Source: G963665925 sp963676345 (GTDB taxonomy: Bacteria; Bacillota; Clostridia; Peptostreptococcales; Acidaminobacteraceae). Taken from it: a DNA stretch of 64,000 bases. A program made the translations under genes and the position numbers. The stretch is taken from positions 434,001 through 498,000 of the forward strand of contig CAXXTS010000005.1 of assembly GCA_963676345.2 (NCBI GenBank). The letters run 5' to 3'. Below, piece by piece: positions 36,787 through 45,164 of the stretch. The notes beneath the pieces were generated by a model. It was not told the DNA's origin. It ran no database searches and saw only the letters and a list, made by a program, of their open reading frames with translations. Positions within the stretch are counted from its first letter, which is position 1, and the number at the start of each line of letters is the position of its first letter.

Positions 36787-37338
36787 ATGAAGGTACTATC
36801 GGTGTTGGGAAGTCCAAGGAAAAATGGTTATACTTCAGCCATATTAGAAAGTTATGTTTCAGGTTTGAAGGAAAATAATGACGGCCTGAAACTCAAAGAT
36901 ATTTATTTAGAGGAAATGACAATCAAAGGATGTAAAGGGTGTAATGCATGTCAACATAAAAAAGTGGACTTTTGTATTAGCGAGGATGATATGATAGGAA
37001 TTTACAAGGATATCCTAGATTCAGATATCATTATATTGGCTTCTCCAGTCTATTTTTTTCATATAACAGCACAAATGAAAACAATGGTAGACAGACTATA
37101 TTCAATTGCAAGACAATTAAAAGGAAAAAAACTGGTCTTTTTATCTACTTTTGGTGCAGAGCATGTTGAGCAATCGGGTGTGAAAAATGCTGTGAATATG
37201 TTTGAAAAGACAGCTTCATTAACTGGACTTGAGTTGGTTCAACAACTTCACATCAGTACGGCTGGTGAAAAGGGCCAAAAGTTTTCAAATGAATCGGCCT
37301 TGAAAGAAGCCTATGAGTTGGCTAAAACATTGTCATAA
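36787..37338 (+). CDS. NAD(P)H-dependent FMN reductase / flavodoxin-fold protein
   Basis: The 183-residue protein begins with the flavin-binding LGSPRKNGYT and has the pattern KGCKGCNACQHKKVDFCISEDD, a Cys-rich loop as in iron-sulfur flavoproteins, then DIIILASPVYFFHITAQMKTMVDR. It is an FMN-binding oxidoreductase of the NADPH-dependent reductase family. The ATG at 36787 is placed nine bases after AGGAGG; the ATG at 36778 is too close. It is monocistronic. Physiological substrate unknown. Confidence 0.88.
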   Translation: MKVLSVLGSPRKNGYTSAILESYVSGLKENNDGLKLKDIYLEEMTIKGCKGCNACQHKKVDFCISEDDMIGIYKDILDSDIIILASPVYFFHITAQMKTMVDRLYSIARQLKGKKLVFLSTFGAEHVEQSGVKNAVNMFEKTASLTGLELVQQLHISTAGEKGQKFSNESALKEAYELAKTLS

Positions 37339-37380
37339 AGGCAAGTGAAGGTTAGAGCACTAATGAATACGCGTACAGAT

Positions 37381-37415
37381 AAACCGTGTTGACACCAAGT
37401 TCAATGCGGTTTTTT
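37381..37415 (+). terminator. Probable terminator after flavodoxin-fold gene
   Basis: AAACCG pairs with CGGTTT with a partly paired interior (TTGAC/GTTCAA region), followed by six T. Confidence 0.65.
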
Positions 37416-37436
37416 ATGTCTAAAGAGCCAAAATGC

Positions 37437-38405
37437 TTAATGCTCGCTACGGATTACCTCTTCAAGTAAGTTGTTTTTTTCAACTTCTTCCCCTACAAGC
37501 TCAATGAATAATCTAGATGCTTTTGACAGATATCCATCCGCATGGGTAGCAACAGAGAATGTCATAAAGGGGTGAAGTGCAGAATCGATAGCATAAAAGT
37601 CATTTTTTTCAGGCCCCTCGAGTATTTCTAAGTGAAGAGAGGGGATGATAGAGACCCCTAAGCCTTCAGATGCCAGGTTTTTTGCTGTTTGATAGTTGTG
37701 TGTCGTTAAGGTTTGCGCCGGCAAAAAGTCTGACTTTCTTAATATATATTCTACGACTTGACGGCTTCTTTGGGTGGGACTTCCCAGCATGAATATCTCA
37801 TCTTTCATACAGTGTAAATCCATATACGGATATGCATGACTATCACTTTGCACAGACTGCTTCGATTGAGGGTGGTTTTTTTTTGTAACTAAATAGAATT
37901 CAACGGTTTTGAAGGGGGTGAACTTTATTTTAGGGTCAGGCTGCAAATCTGGAATTCCAGCAGTCGGCATGATGGCAAAATCGATTAAGCCTTCTTTGAG
38001 TTCTTTCTCAAGTTCAACAGATGTTAACTCTATAAAGGTGAAATCTATGTTCGGTGCAGCCTGTTTAAATTTGGGCAGAACTTTTGGTAATAAGTATGTG
38101 GAAATATAAGCAGTGATACCAATATGAAGACGTCCCTTTTTAAGATTGTTGATGTCACTGATTTCAATTTCAAAGTCTTCAAATATTTTAATTATGTCAT
38201 TGGCAATAGCACAATAACGCTCACCAGAGAAAGTCAGTTTAAGCCCTCTGTTGGTTCTTATAAACAATTTTGTCCCCAGAGCTTCTTCAATTTTCTTTAT
38301 TGCATTACTCAGTGAAGGTTGGGTTATAAAAAGCTTTTGGGCTGCTTTTGAAATGCTTTTCTCCTTTGCGACTGCTAATACGTATACAAGCTCTTTCTGA
38401 GTCAT
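37437..38405 (-). CDS. LysR family regulator of the hydratase-cit operon
   Basis: The 322-residue protein has the N-terminal HTH (VAKEKSISKAAQKLFITQPSLSNAIKKIEEALG) and a LysR effector domain (LHIGITAYISTYLLPKVLPKF). It is divergent from the aconitase-family hydratase gene, and two T-N11-A dyads sit in the shared region next to that gene's promoter, so it very probably controls the hydratase-citDEF operon, perhaps with citrate or aconitate as effector, as CcpC and CitR do in bacilli. The start is preceded by GGGAGATGAGGCT. Confidence 0.93.
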   Translation of the reverse strand: MTQKELVYVLAVAKEKSISKAAQKLFITQPSLSNAIKKIEEALGTKLFIRTNRGLKLTFSGERYCAIANDIIKIFEDFEIEISDINNLKKGRLHIGITAYISTYLLPKVLPKFKQAAPNIDFTFIELTSVELEKELKEGLIDFAIMPTAGIPDLQPDPKIKFTPFKTVEFYLVTKKNHPQSKQSVQSDSHAYPYMDLHCMKDEIFMLGSPTQRSRQVVEYILRKSDFLPAQTLTTHNYQTAKNLASEGLGVSIIPSLHLEILEGPEKNDFYAIDSALHPFMTFSVATHADGYLSKASRLFIELVGEEVEKNNLLEEVIRSEH

Positions 38406-38448
38406 AGCCTCATCTCCCGAATATCTAAAAGTCTTGAATTTGTCTTGA

Positions 38449-38465
38449 TATAGTTAAAAACTATA
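38449..38465. promoter_or_regulatory. LysR box I (T-N11-A dyad)
   Basis: TATAGTTAAAAACTATA is a perfect 7+3+7 dyad containing TAG-N7-CTA, the LysR T-N11-A format. Its centre is 19 bases from that of the next dyad. Confidence 0.75.
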
Positions 38466-38468
38466 CCC

Positions 38469-38483
38469 CTTATAAAATATAAG
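38469..38483. promoter_or_regulatory. LysR box II (T-N11-A dyad)
   Basis: CTTATAAAATATAAG is a perfect 6+3+6 dyad in T-N11-A format, ending three bases before the -35 box of the hydratase promoter, the usual activation site position. Confidence 0.75.
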
Positions 38484-38486
38484 AAT

Positions 38487-38515
38487 TTGATATATATCTG
38501 ACTTGATTGTAGCAT
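38487..38515 (+). promoter_or_regulatory. Promoter of hydratase-citDEF operon
   Basis: TTGATA (38487-38492) and TAGCAT (38510-38515) are separated by 17 bases. The match to consensus is moderate, as suits an activator-dependent promoter next to LysR box II. Confidence 0.6.
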
Positions 38516-38615
38516 AAAAATAACGAATCACACAATTCGGTTTCAATCTGACAGGCGTCAACTTCTAAAAGCACATGATTGGAAATCGTTTTCAACCGAG
38601 AGTAGGAGGATAAAT

Positions 38616-40889
38616 ATGATCACACTCTATGACAGTGGTGTTTATGTTATTAATGGAAATGACATAATCAGAGATAGTGCGGATGCAGTCGGTCAAATAG
38701 ACACACTCTATGGAATAAAAACATGCAAAGAAAATGCGCTTAAAGGTACAATAGCCTATTCGGTAATTGAAGCACACAACAAAGGCTCTGAAGATGAACT
38801 TAAGATTACTTTTGATTCACTTACATCACATGATCTTACATATGTCGGTATTATTCAGACAGCAAGAGCCAGTGGACTGGAGAAATTCCCACTGCCATAT
38901 GTTTTGACAAATTGTCATAACGCACTGTGCGCAGTAGGAGGAACAATCAATGAAGACGATCATAAGTTTGCACTATCTGCAGCGCAAAAGTATGGCGGAA
39001 TTTATGTACCGCCGCATATGGCCGTTATTCACTCATATAACAGAGAAATGATGTCAGGATGTGGACGAATGATTCTGGGGTCGGACTCACATACACGCTA
39101 CGGCGCTCTGGGGACCATGGCTGTAGGCGAAGGTGGCGGAGAGCTTGTAAAACAGCTTGTTGGCAGGACTTATGATATAAAAAGACCTGAAACAATTGCC
39201 ATATATCTTACAGGAATAGCACCTGATTGTGTAGGGCCTCAGGATGTTGCACTCCAGATTATTGGCAAGGTATTTGCCAATGGTTATGTTAAGAACAAGA
39301 CTATGGAATTTATTGGGGACGGCGTTGAGGGGCTTGATGTCGAGTTTAGAAATGGTATAGATGTAATGACAACTGAGACAACATGTTGGTCATCTATCTG
39401 GAAAACCGATGAAAAAGTTAAAAAGTATTTCGAAATACATGGTAGGCCAGAGGCTTACAGAGCGTTAGAACCTTCAAGTGTTGCATACTATGATGGACTG
39501 ATTCACGTAGATTTAAGCAAAATAAAACCATCTATTGCCATTCCGTTCCATCCGAGCAATGTATATACAATAGAGGACTTTAAGGCCAATGCACCTGAGA
39601 TTCTTAAAAGCATTGAAGCCCAAGCAAAAGAAATTAGCGGTGGAAAAGCTTCTCTTGATCTAATGAGCAAGCTGCATGAAGGTGCCTTTTATGTGGACCA
39701 AGGCGTTGTAGCAGGTTGTGCTGGTGGAACCTTCGATAACGTAAATGCAGTCGCAGATATATTAGATGGAAATTCAATTGGAAATGGGACGTTTTCATTA
39801 AGTGTTTACCCTGGCAGTCAACCTGCTTATAAAGCGCTTGTTACAAATGGCGCTGTTGGCAAGCTCATGGACTCGGGTGTCGTAATGAGATCAGCATTCT
39901 GTGGGCCGTGTTTTGGGGCAGGAGATACGCCTGCAAACAATGAGTTTTCAATTAGGCATACAACAAGAAATTTCCCGAGTAGAGAAGGCTCTAAGCCAGG
40001 TGGCGGTCAAATTTCTGCGGTTGCACTTATGGATGCAAAATCTATAGCGGCAACTGCCTTAAATGGTGGCAAGTTGACGGGTGCAGATGAAATAGAGTTC
40101 AGTTTGTCTAAGCATGACTACAAGTTCAACCGAGATATATACCAAAAACGAAACTACGATGGAACCATTCAATTGGAAACTAAAAAGGATCTGCTCTTAG
40201 GTCCAAGCATAAAGAGTTGGCCTGAGATGGAAGCCTTGAAAGATCACTTGCTTTTGAAGATTGTTTCTTATATTGAAGATCCAGTGACAACAACAGACGA
40301 ACTCATTCCATCAGGTGAAACAGCTTCCTTTAGGTCTGACCCGTATAAATTAGCCGAGTTTACATTGTCTAGAAGAGATCCTGAGTATGTGGCAAAAGCA
40401 AAGGCGGTTAGGGATATAAGCCAGTCACTGTCAGAGGGCGACACATATGAACTGGACAGTGTATTCCAAAAGCTAAATACACTGGGGCTGGACCTGACAT
40501 CTGACACCGTGTCCTATGGGAGCACCCTGTTTGCTGTAAAACCGGGAGATGGATCAGCGCGTGAACACGCTGCATCGTGTCAAAAAGTACTCGGTGCATG
40601 GGCGAATATATCTAATGAATATGCGACCAAACGCTATAGATCAAATCTGATTAATTGGGGCATGGTACCTTTTATCATCAAGGATCAATCCCAGTTTGTA
40701 ATAGACGATTTTATATTTATTCCGAATATTCGAGAGGCCATCATGCAAGGAGAAACCGCCTTTAAGGCGTATGTTATTGGTCAAGAGCTTAAGGTGCTTG
40801 AACTGCATATAGATCCACTTACTGAAGAAGAGCGAGACATTATCACTTCAGGAAGTTTAATCAATTTCCATAGAAAACTGTTTAAATAG
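38616..40889 (+). CDS. Aconitase-family hydratase (YbhJ-like)
   Basis: The 757-residue protein is an aconitase-superfamily dehydratase/hydratase. GSDSHTRYGALGTMAVGEGG is the conserved DSHT motif, AGCAGGTFDN carries the first cluster cysteine (where most aconitases read GSCTN), AFCGPCFGAG supplies the CxxC pair, and TTRNFPSREGSKPGGGQIS matches the RNF substrate-binding block. Length and form resemble E. coli YbhJ more than AcnA or AcnB. It leads the operon with citD, citE and citF, so it probably hydrates an aconitate-like acid to citrate (or a homologue) for the lyase. AGGAGG precedes the ATG. The exact substrate is inference. Confidence 0.85.
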   Translation: MITLYDSGVYVINGNDIIRDSADAVGQIDTLYGIKTCKENALKGTIAYSVIEAHNKGSEDELKITFDSLTSHDLTYVGIIQTARASGLEKFPLPYVLTNCHNALCAVGGTINEDDHKFALSAAQKYGGIYVPPHMAVIHSYNREMMSGCGRMILGSDSHTRYGALGTMAVGEGGGELVKQLVGRTYDIKRPETIAIYLTGIAPDCVGPQDVALQIIGKVFANGYVKNKTMEFIGDGVEGLDVEFRNGIDVMTTETTCWSSIWKTDEKVKKYFEIHGRPEAYRALEPSSVAYYDGLIHVDLSKIKPSIAIPFHPSNVYTIEDFKANAPEILKSIEAQAKEISGGKASLDLMSKLHEGAFYVDQGVVAGCAGGTFDNVNAVADILDGNSIGNGTFSLSVYPGSQPAYKALVTNGAVGKLMDSGVVMRSAFCGPCFGAGDTPANNEFSIRHTTRNFPSREGSKPGGGQISAVALMDAKSIAATALNGGKLTGADEIEFSLSKHDYKFNRDIYQKRNYDGTIQLETKKDLLLGPSIKSWPEMEALKDHLLLKIVSYIEDPVTTTDELIPSGETASFRSDPYKLAEFTLSRRDPEYVAKAKAVRDISQSLSEGDTYELDSVFQKLNTLGLDLTSDTVSYGSTLFAVKPGDGSAREHAASCQKVLGAWANISNEYATKRYRSNLINWGMVPFIIKDQSQFVIDDFIFIPNIREAIMQGETAFKAYVIGQELKVLELHIDPLTEEERDIITSGSLINFHRKLFK

Positions 40890-40897
40890 GGGGGAAC

Positions 40898-41155
40898 ATG
40901 GAAGCTAAATGTGGTAAGGAAAAGAACGGCGATGCGGTTGTTTGTGTACAACTGAGTGGGACAGGTATAGAAGTAAATGTAGAATCAAAAATAAAGCAGC
41001 TTTTCGGAAAACACATGGAAGAAGCTGTGAGAGAAGCGTGTTCAGAGCTATCTGTAAATAATGCGAAAATTACAGTCCAAGATTTTGGTGCCCTTGATTT
41101 TGTCATTAAAGCACGTACAAAAACAGCTATTAAAAGTGCAGGGAAGCAGGTGTGA
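40898..41155 (+). CDS. citD: Citrate lyase acyl carrier protein (gamma subunit), atypical
   Basis: The 85-residue protein matches CitD over GDAVVCVQLSGTGIEVNVES, KQLFGKHMEEAVREACSEL and VQDFGALDFVIKARTKTAI. CitD normally carries the phosphoribosyl-dephospho-CoA arm on a serine in the pattern E-S-(G/S)-D. Here the aligned residues are K-N-G-D, so Asn replaces that Ser and no other Ser lies nearby. The start (ATG, GGGGGGAAC upstream) leaves no room for a missed N-terminus. The neighbours citE and citF are intact. No citC, citX or citG is in the window. Either the carrier is unmodified here or a different residue is used. Confidence 0.85.
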   Translation: MEAKCGKEKNGDAVVCVQLSGTGIEVNVESKIKQLFGKHMEEAVREACSELSVNNAKITVQDFGALDFVIKARTKTAIKSAGKQV

Positions 41156-41157
41156 GA

Positions 41158-42057
41158 ATGAAAAAACAATTGAGAAGAACCATGTTGTTTTGTCCAGCGA
41201 ATAATCCAAAGCATCTTTTTACAGCTATGATTTATAAACCAGATTGCATTCTATTTGATCTTGAAGACGCTGTACCCTTTAACGAAAAGGAAGCTGCTCG
41301 AGATCTTATGGTAGAAGCACTTCGTAGTATCGACTATGGAAAGTGTGAAGTTTTCGTCCGAATTAACCCACTTTATACCGAATTTGGAGAGGCCGATGTA
41401 AAAGAACTGATACCTGCTGGCCTAAGACGTCTGCGGCTTCCAATGTGTGAAAGCGCAGATGATGTGAAACAGCTAGATGCACTTTTAGAAGAGATTGAAA
41501 AGTTACATGGTATTGAAGTCGGTTCGGTTAAAATTCAATGTGCAATTGAAACACCTATGGGTGTTCACAACTCCCTAGAGATTGCAAGGGCATCAAAGCG
41601 TGTGGTTTCCATATCATTCGGTGCTGAAGACTATACAAGAACCTTGGGAATTGATAGAACGACATCGGGTCAAGAGTTATTTCTCGCACGGAGTACGATA
41701 GTCCTTAACGCAAAGCTAGCTGGTGTAGATGCTATCGATACAGTATTCTCAAATGTTAAGGATATGGATGGTTTCACAAGAGAAGTATATGGCGCAAAAA
41801 ATCTTGGATTTGCTGGAAAATCATGCATTCATCCAAGTCAAATAGAGGTGGTTCATAATACATTCACACCCACACAAGAAGAAGTAGAGTCATCCCTTAG
41901 AATTATCCAAGCTTCCAAAGATGCTGATATTGAAAAAGGGGGCGTTATTCTGGTGGATGGAAAAATGATAGATGTTCCAGTTATTGCAAAAGCAGAAAGA
42001 ATACTTCATCTTGCTGAAGGCGCTGGAATGAAGATAGGAGGCAGATGTGCGGACTAA
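41158..42057 (+). CDS. citE: Citrate lyase beta subunit (citryl-ACP lyase)
   Basis: CitE is the HpcH/HpaI-type lyase that splits the citryl thioester to oxaloacetate and an acetyl thioester. Motifs are RRTMLFCPANNPKHLFTA (thioester binding), FDLEDAVPFNEKEAARD (metal-binding Asp/Glu), VFVRINPLYTEFG, QCAIETPMGVHNSLEIA and FGAEDYTRTLG, with GKSCIHPSQIE near the C-terminus. About 299 residues is the usual size. I use ATG 41158, eight bases after AGG; a GTG at 41152 overlaps the citD stop and is the alternative. The related citramalyl lyase cannot be excluded. Confidence 0.93.
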   Translation: MKKQLRRTMLFCPANNPKHLFTAMIYKPDCILFDLEDAVPFNEKEAARDLMVEALRSIDYGKCEVFVRINPLYTEFGEADVKELIPAGLRRLRLPMCESADDVKQLDALLEEIEKLHGIEVGSVKIQCAIETPMGVHNSLEIARASKRVVSISFGAEDYTRTLGIDRTTSGQELFLARSTIVLNAKLAGVDAIDTVFSNVKDMDGFTREVYGAKNLGFAGKSCIHPSQIEVVHNTFTPTQEEVESSLRIIQASKDADIEKGGVILVDGKMIDVPVIAKAERILHLAEGAGMKIGGRCAD

Positions 42058-43588
42058 AATGAACAATGTACTCCCAGAGAGCATTCCGAGTTATGGCAAA
42101 GTGAAACCCTATGCAGGGGCATTTGCTACTCAGCCTGATGGAAAAAAATATGGTGTCAAAATGAGTGCGTCTAAACCAGGAGATGTCAAGCTCGTAGATA
42201 GTATACGTGATGTACTGAAAAAGGTTGAAATAAAAGATGGTATGACGATTTCATTTCATCATCACCTGAGAAATGGAGATTATGTTCTAAATAGGGTTAT
42301 GGATGAAATTGCATCTATGGGTATTAAAGATATCACAATTTGTGCGTCTTCACTTACGAATGCCCATGAACCCCTTATAAAACATATAGAAGACAAGGTC
42401 GTTACAGGACTGCACACATCAGGACTTAGAGGTGCAATTGGGAAAGCTCAGGCCAAGCGAAATGTCTTAGGTAAACCAGTCGTTTTTAGGACACATGGTG
42501 GACGTGCTAGAGCCATAGAAGCGGGTGAAGTGAAAATTGATGTTGCTTTTATAGCGGCTTCGGCATGTGATGAAATGGGCAATATGAATGGGGTAGAAGG
42601 AAAGTCAGCTTTTGGTGCCATGGGATATCCGCTGGTGGACGCACAATATGCAGAGAAGGTTGTTGCTGTTACAGATAATCTGCAACCCTTTCCCCTACAC
42701 CGTGTATCTATTCCTATGAATTTAGTTGATTATGTTGTAGTGGTTGACAGCATAGGTAATCCAGAGCTTATTGCAACTGGTGCAACACGTGTAACAAAGA
42801 ATCCAACGGATCTACTAATAGCAAAAAACGCAGCAGAGGCTTTAATTGCGGCCGGATACATCAAAGAAGGGTATGCCTTCCAAGCTGGATCAGGCGGTTC
42901 GTCCTTAGCTGTCTGTAAGTTTCTTAGAGAGTATATGGAAGCGCACAATATTACAGGTAGCTTTGCAGCTGGCGGTGTAACGGGATACCTTGTAAAGCTT
43001 TTGGAAGATGGCTTATTCAAGGCTTTACTGGATACTCAAACCTTTGATGCAATCGCAGCCGACTCTGTTCGAAAAAACCCAAATCATATTGAAATGTCAG
43101 CGTCAATGTATGCGAATCCTCATAACAAGTCTTGCTCGGCACATCAGCTAGATGTGATGATTCTATCAGCTACTGAAATTGACGAGAACTTTAATATAAA
43201 TTCCCTTACAGGATCGACAGGTATGATCATGGGGGCGCTGGGTGGTGCGCCAGACACCGCTGCAGGGGCAAAGCTAACCCTGGTTGTAGCACCTACTATG
43301 CGTAAACGCATTCCAATTGTTGTTGAGAAAGTCACCAATATTGTCACACCTGGTGATACAGTTGACTTGCTTGTAACAGAACGTGGAATATCGGTTAATC
43401 CAAATAGGCCAGACATTCAAGAAAAACTGGATTCAGCTGGCATTGAAACTTTAAGCATTAGAGAACACAGGTTAATGGTCGAGCAGTTGACCGGTAAACC
43501 TGAAAAGATTGAATATACAGATGACATTGTTGGTGTAATTGAATACAGAGATGGCACCGTTATGGATGTCATTTATCAAACCAAGTAA
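42047..43588 (+). CDS. citF: Citrate lyase alpha subunit (citrate:acetyl-ACP transferase)
   Basis: CitF swaps citrate for acetate on the carrier. The 513-residue protein shows PYAGAFATQPDGKKYG, TISFHHHLRNGDYVLN, HTSGLRGAIGKAQAKRN, TGMIMGALGGAPDTAAGAKL and LLVTERGISVNPNRPDI, typical CitF blocks. It starts at GTG 42047 with AGGAGG five bases upstream, overlapping citE by 11 bases. It ends the hydratase-citDEF operon. A long hairpin follows the stop. Confidence 0.95.
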   Translation: MRTKMNNVLPESIPSYGKVKPYAGAFATQPDGKKYGVKMSASKPGDVKLVDSIRDVLKKVEIKDGMTISFHHHLRNGDYVLNRVMDEIASMGIKDITICASSLTNAHEPLIKHIEDKVVTGLHTSGLRGAIGKAQAKRNVLGKPVVFRTHGGRARAIEAGEVKIDVAFIAASACDEMGNMNGVEGKSAFGAMGYPLVDAQYAEKVVAVTDNLQPFPLHRVSIPMNLVDYVVVVDSIGNPELIATGATRVTKNPTDLLIAKNAAEALIAAGYIKEGYAFQAGSGGSSLAVCKFLREYMEAHNITGSFAAGGVTGYLVKLLEDGLFKALLDTQTFDAIAADSVRKNPNHIEMSASMYANPHNKSCSAHQLDVMILSATEIDENFNINSLTGSTGMIMGALGGAPDTAAGAKLTLVVAPTMRKRIPIVVEKVTNIVTPGDTVDLLVTERGISVNPNRPDIQEKLDSAGIETLSIREHRLMVEQLTGKPEKIEYTDDIVGVIEYRDGTVMDVIYQTK

Positions 43589-43609
43589 ACTCCTACTCCC
43601 CTTCTGATA

Positions 43610-43656
43610 TGAGTTGGACCTGTAGAAATATTGAGGTTCTGCAGGTCCTAAACTCA
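43610..43656 (+). terminator. Hairpin after citF, possible terminator
   Basis: TGAGTT-GGACCTGTAGAA can fold on TTCTGCAGGTCC-TAAACTCA, a long stem with one small bulge and a G-U pair. The T tail (GATTTTG) is weak, so it may be a terminator or an mRNA 3' end stabiliser. Confidence 0.6.
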
Positions 43657-43701
43657 GATTTTGAAAATTTGAAAGATTGAGATAAAAGAGTCATAATTAT
43701 A

Positions 43702-43730
43702 TTGACAAGAGCAAAACCAAGTGCTAGTAT
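43702..43730 (+). promoter_or_regulatory. Strong sigma-A promoter of leader RNA and tct operon
   Basis: TTGACA (43702-43707) and TAGTAT (43725-43730) are spaced exactly 17 bases, among the best promoter matches in the window. Transcription should start near 43737. Confidence 0.8.
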
Positions 43731-43734
43731 TTTC

Positions 43735-43859
43735 GTATAAGGCTCGTGCAAAAATATAGTGAATATACGTTTGCAGAGAATATATTAAACTGAATATCGA
43801 TTGAGGGTCTCATTATTATCCTCGTTGGTTAATTTAAGATATCGAAAGTATGCTTATAC
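43735..43859 (+). ncRNA. Structured leader RNA, unrecognised class
   Basis: About 125 bases between the promoter start point and a perfect terminator fold into several helices that I can draw by eye. GTATAAG (43735-43741) pairs with CTTATAC (43853-43859) to close the domain. CTC-G-TGCAAA (43743-43752) pairs with TTTGCAGAG (43770-43778). ATATT (43782-43786) can pair with AATAT (43793-43797). TCGAT (43797-43801) can pair with ATCGA (43841-43845), enclosing GAGG/CCTC. The layout (promoter, closed multi-stem domain, terminator, then operon) is that of a riboswitch or attenuator; a free small RNA is the alternative. It matches no class I know. Confidence 0.5.
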
Positions 43860-43860
43860 A

Positions 43861-43899
43861 AGACCAGCACAAAATATTATTTTGTGCTGGTCTTTTTTT
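43861..43899 (+). terminator. Perfect terminator between leader RNA and PrpF-family gene
   Basis: AGACCAGCACAAAAT and its exact complement form a 15-bp stem with a 3-base loop, followed by seven T in TCTTTTTTT. It lies 100 bases before the next start codon, so it must be bypassed for the downstream operon to be read from the promoter at 43702, unless a second promoter lies in 43900-43985, where I see no good one. Confidence 0.95.
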
Positions 43900-43998
43900 G
43901 CACTAAAAGTAAGGGCTGTGTGTCGATAGCGTGGAACCTCAAGATCTGATAGTCAATTGACTGGCTTATGCTAAGTGTTTTAAGACAGGAGGTAACAA

Positions 43999-45114
43999 AT
44001 GAAAAAATTCCCATGTGTCATTATGCGAGCGGGCACAAGTAAAGGCGTTTTTTTTAAACAAGAAGATATGCCTAAGGATAAAGATAAATGGTCAGATTTT
44101 CTACTAGATGTAATGGGCAGTCCAGATATGCGACAGATCGATGGTCTAGGTGGGGCCAACTCACTGACCAGCAAGGTTGCTATTATTGGGAAATCAGAGA
44201 AACCAGGGGTTGATGTGGACTACACTTTTGCTCAGGTGAGCCTGACCCAATCGGTTGTTGATATGAAAGGCAACTGTGGCAATATATCCTCTGGAGTCGG
44301 ACCGTTTGCGGTAGACGAGGAAATCGTTCCCACTGATATCGAGGCGGGTGTGAAAGAAGTAGTCATCATCAATACGAACACAGACAAGATTATAACCAGT
44401 GAAGTTAAGATTCAAAACGGGAAATTTGATCCCGTCGGAAATCTTGAAATTCCAGGTGTACCTGGGTGTGGCTCAGACATTGGCTTATCTTTTTACGGTT
44501 CTGAAGGGGCGGTGACTGGAAAGGTTCTTCCAACGGGGAAAACCAAGGAAAGCATTGCAACCTCACGGGGGATTATTGAGATTTCTATTGTAGATGCTGC
44601 CAATCCACTGGTTTATATGAAGGCTGAAGATGTCGGATTGAAAGGTTCAGAGCTACCAAGTGAGATGACCGCTGAACATCTGAACTACATTGAAGAAGTT
44701 CGGTCAATCGCCGCAGAGCTTTGTGGATTTGCATCACGTGAAAATGCGACACTGGAATCGCCTGCGGTTCCTAAAGCCACAATTGTTTCACCAGCTCAGA
44801 CATATCGTGATATGAAAGGCAGAGAATATGATGCGGGAAAGATGGAGCTAAGTGTTCGGATGATGTCGATGCAAAAGCCTCACCAAGCCCTTGCTATTAC
44901 AGGAGCAGTATGTATTTCCGTAGCTGCTGGAATTGAGGGGACCATCGTTCAGGAATTGGTTGGACAAGTGGGCGATGAAATTAGGATGGCTCATCCAGGA
45001 GGGGTCATGACAACCAATATCAAGATGGATGGGACTGCGGTTAAATGTGTTAGAGTATCGCGTACAGCCCGACGCATAATGGAAGGCTACGTGTTTACAA
45101 ATAATGAGTACTAA
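43999..45114 (+). CDS. PrpF-family cis/trans isomerase
   Basis: The 371-residue protein is of the PrpF (2-methylaconitate isomerase) family with a diaminopimelate-epimerase fold: MRAGTSKGVFF at the N-terminus, IDGLGGANSLTSKVAII, MKGNCGNISSGVGPFAV (the Cys of the active site) and ALAITGAVCISVAAG. Family members shift or isomerise double bonds in aconitate-type acids (PrpF, aconitate isomerase, oxalomesaconate tautomerase). Next to a tricarboxylate transporter and the hydratase-citDEF operon, conversion of trans-aconitate to cis-aconitate is the simplest guess. AGGAGG precedes the ATG. Confidence 0.88.
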   Translation: MKKFPCVIMRAGTSKGVFFKQEDMPKDKDKWSDFLLDVMGSPDMRQIDGLGGANSLTSKVAIIGKSEKPGVDVDYTFAQVSLTQSVVDMKGNCGNISSGVGPFAVDEEIVPTDIEAGVKEVVIINTNTDKIITSEVKIQNGKFDPVGNLEIPGVPGCGSDIGLSFYGSEGAVTGKVLPTGKTKESIATSRGIIEISIVDAANPLVYMKAEDVGLKGSELPSEMTAEHLNYIEEVRSIAAELCGFASRENATLESPAVPKATIVSPAQTYRDMKGREYDAGKMELSVRMMSMQKPHQALAITGAVCISVAAGIEGTIVQELVGQVGDEIRMAHPGGVMTTNIKMDGTAVKCVRVSRTARRIMEGYVFTNNEY

Positions 45115-45164
45115 TAATTAAGCATTAAAGAGGGAAAAGGCGAACAAAATAATGGAGGGAAGTT

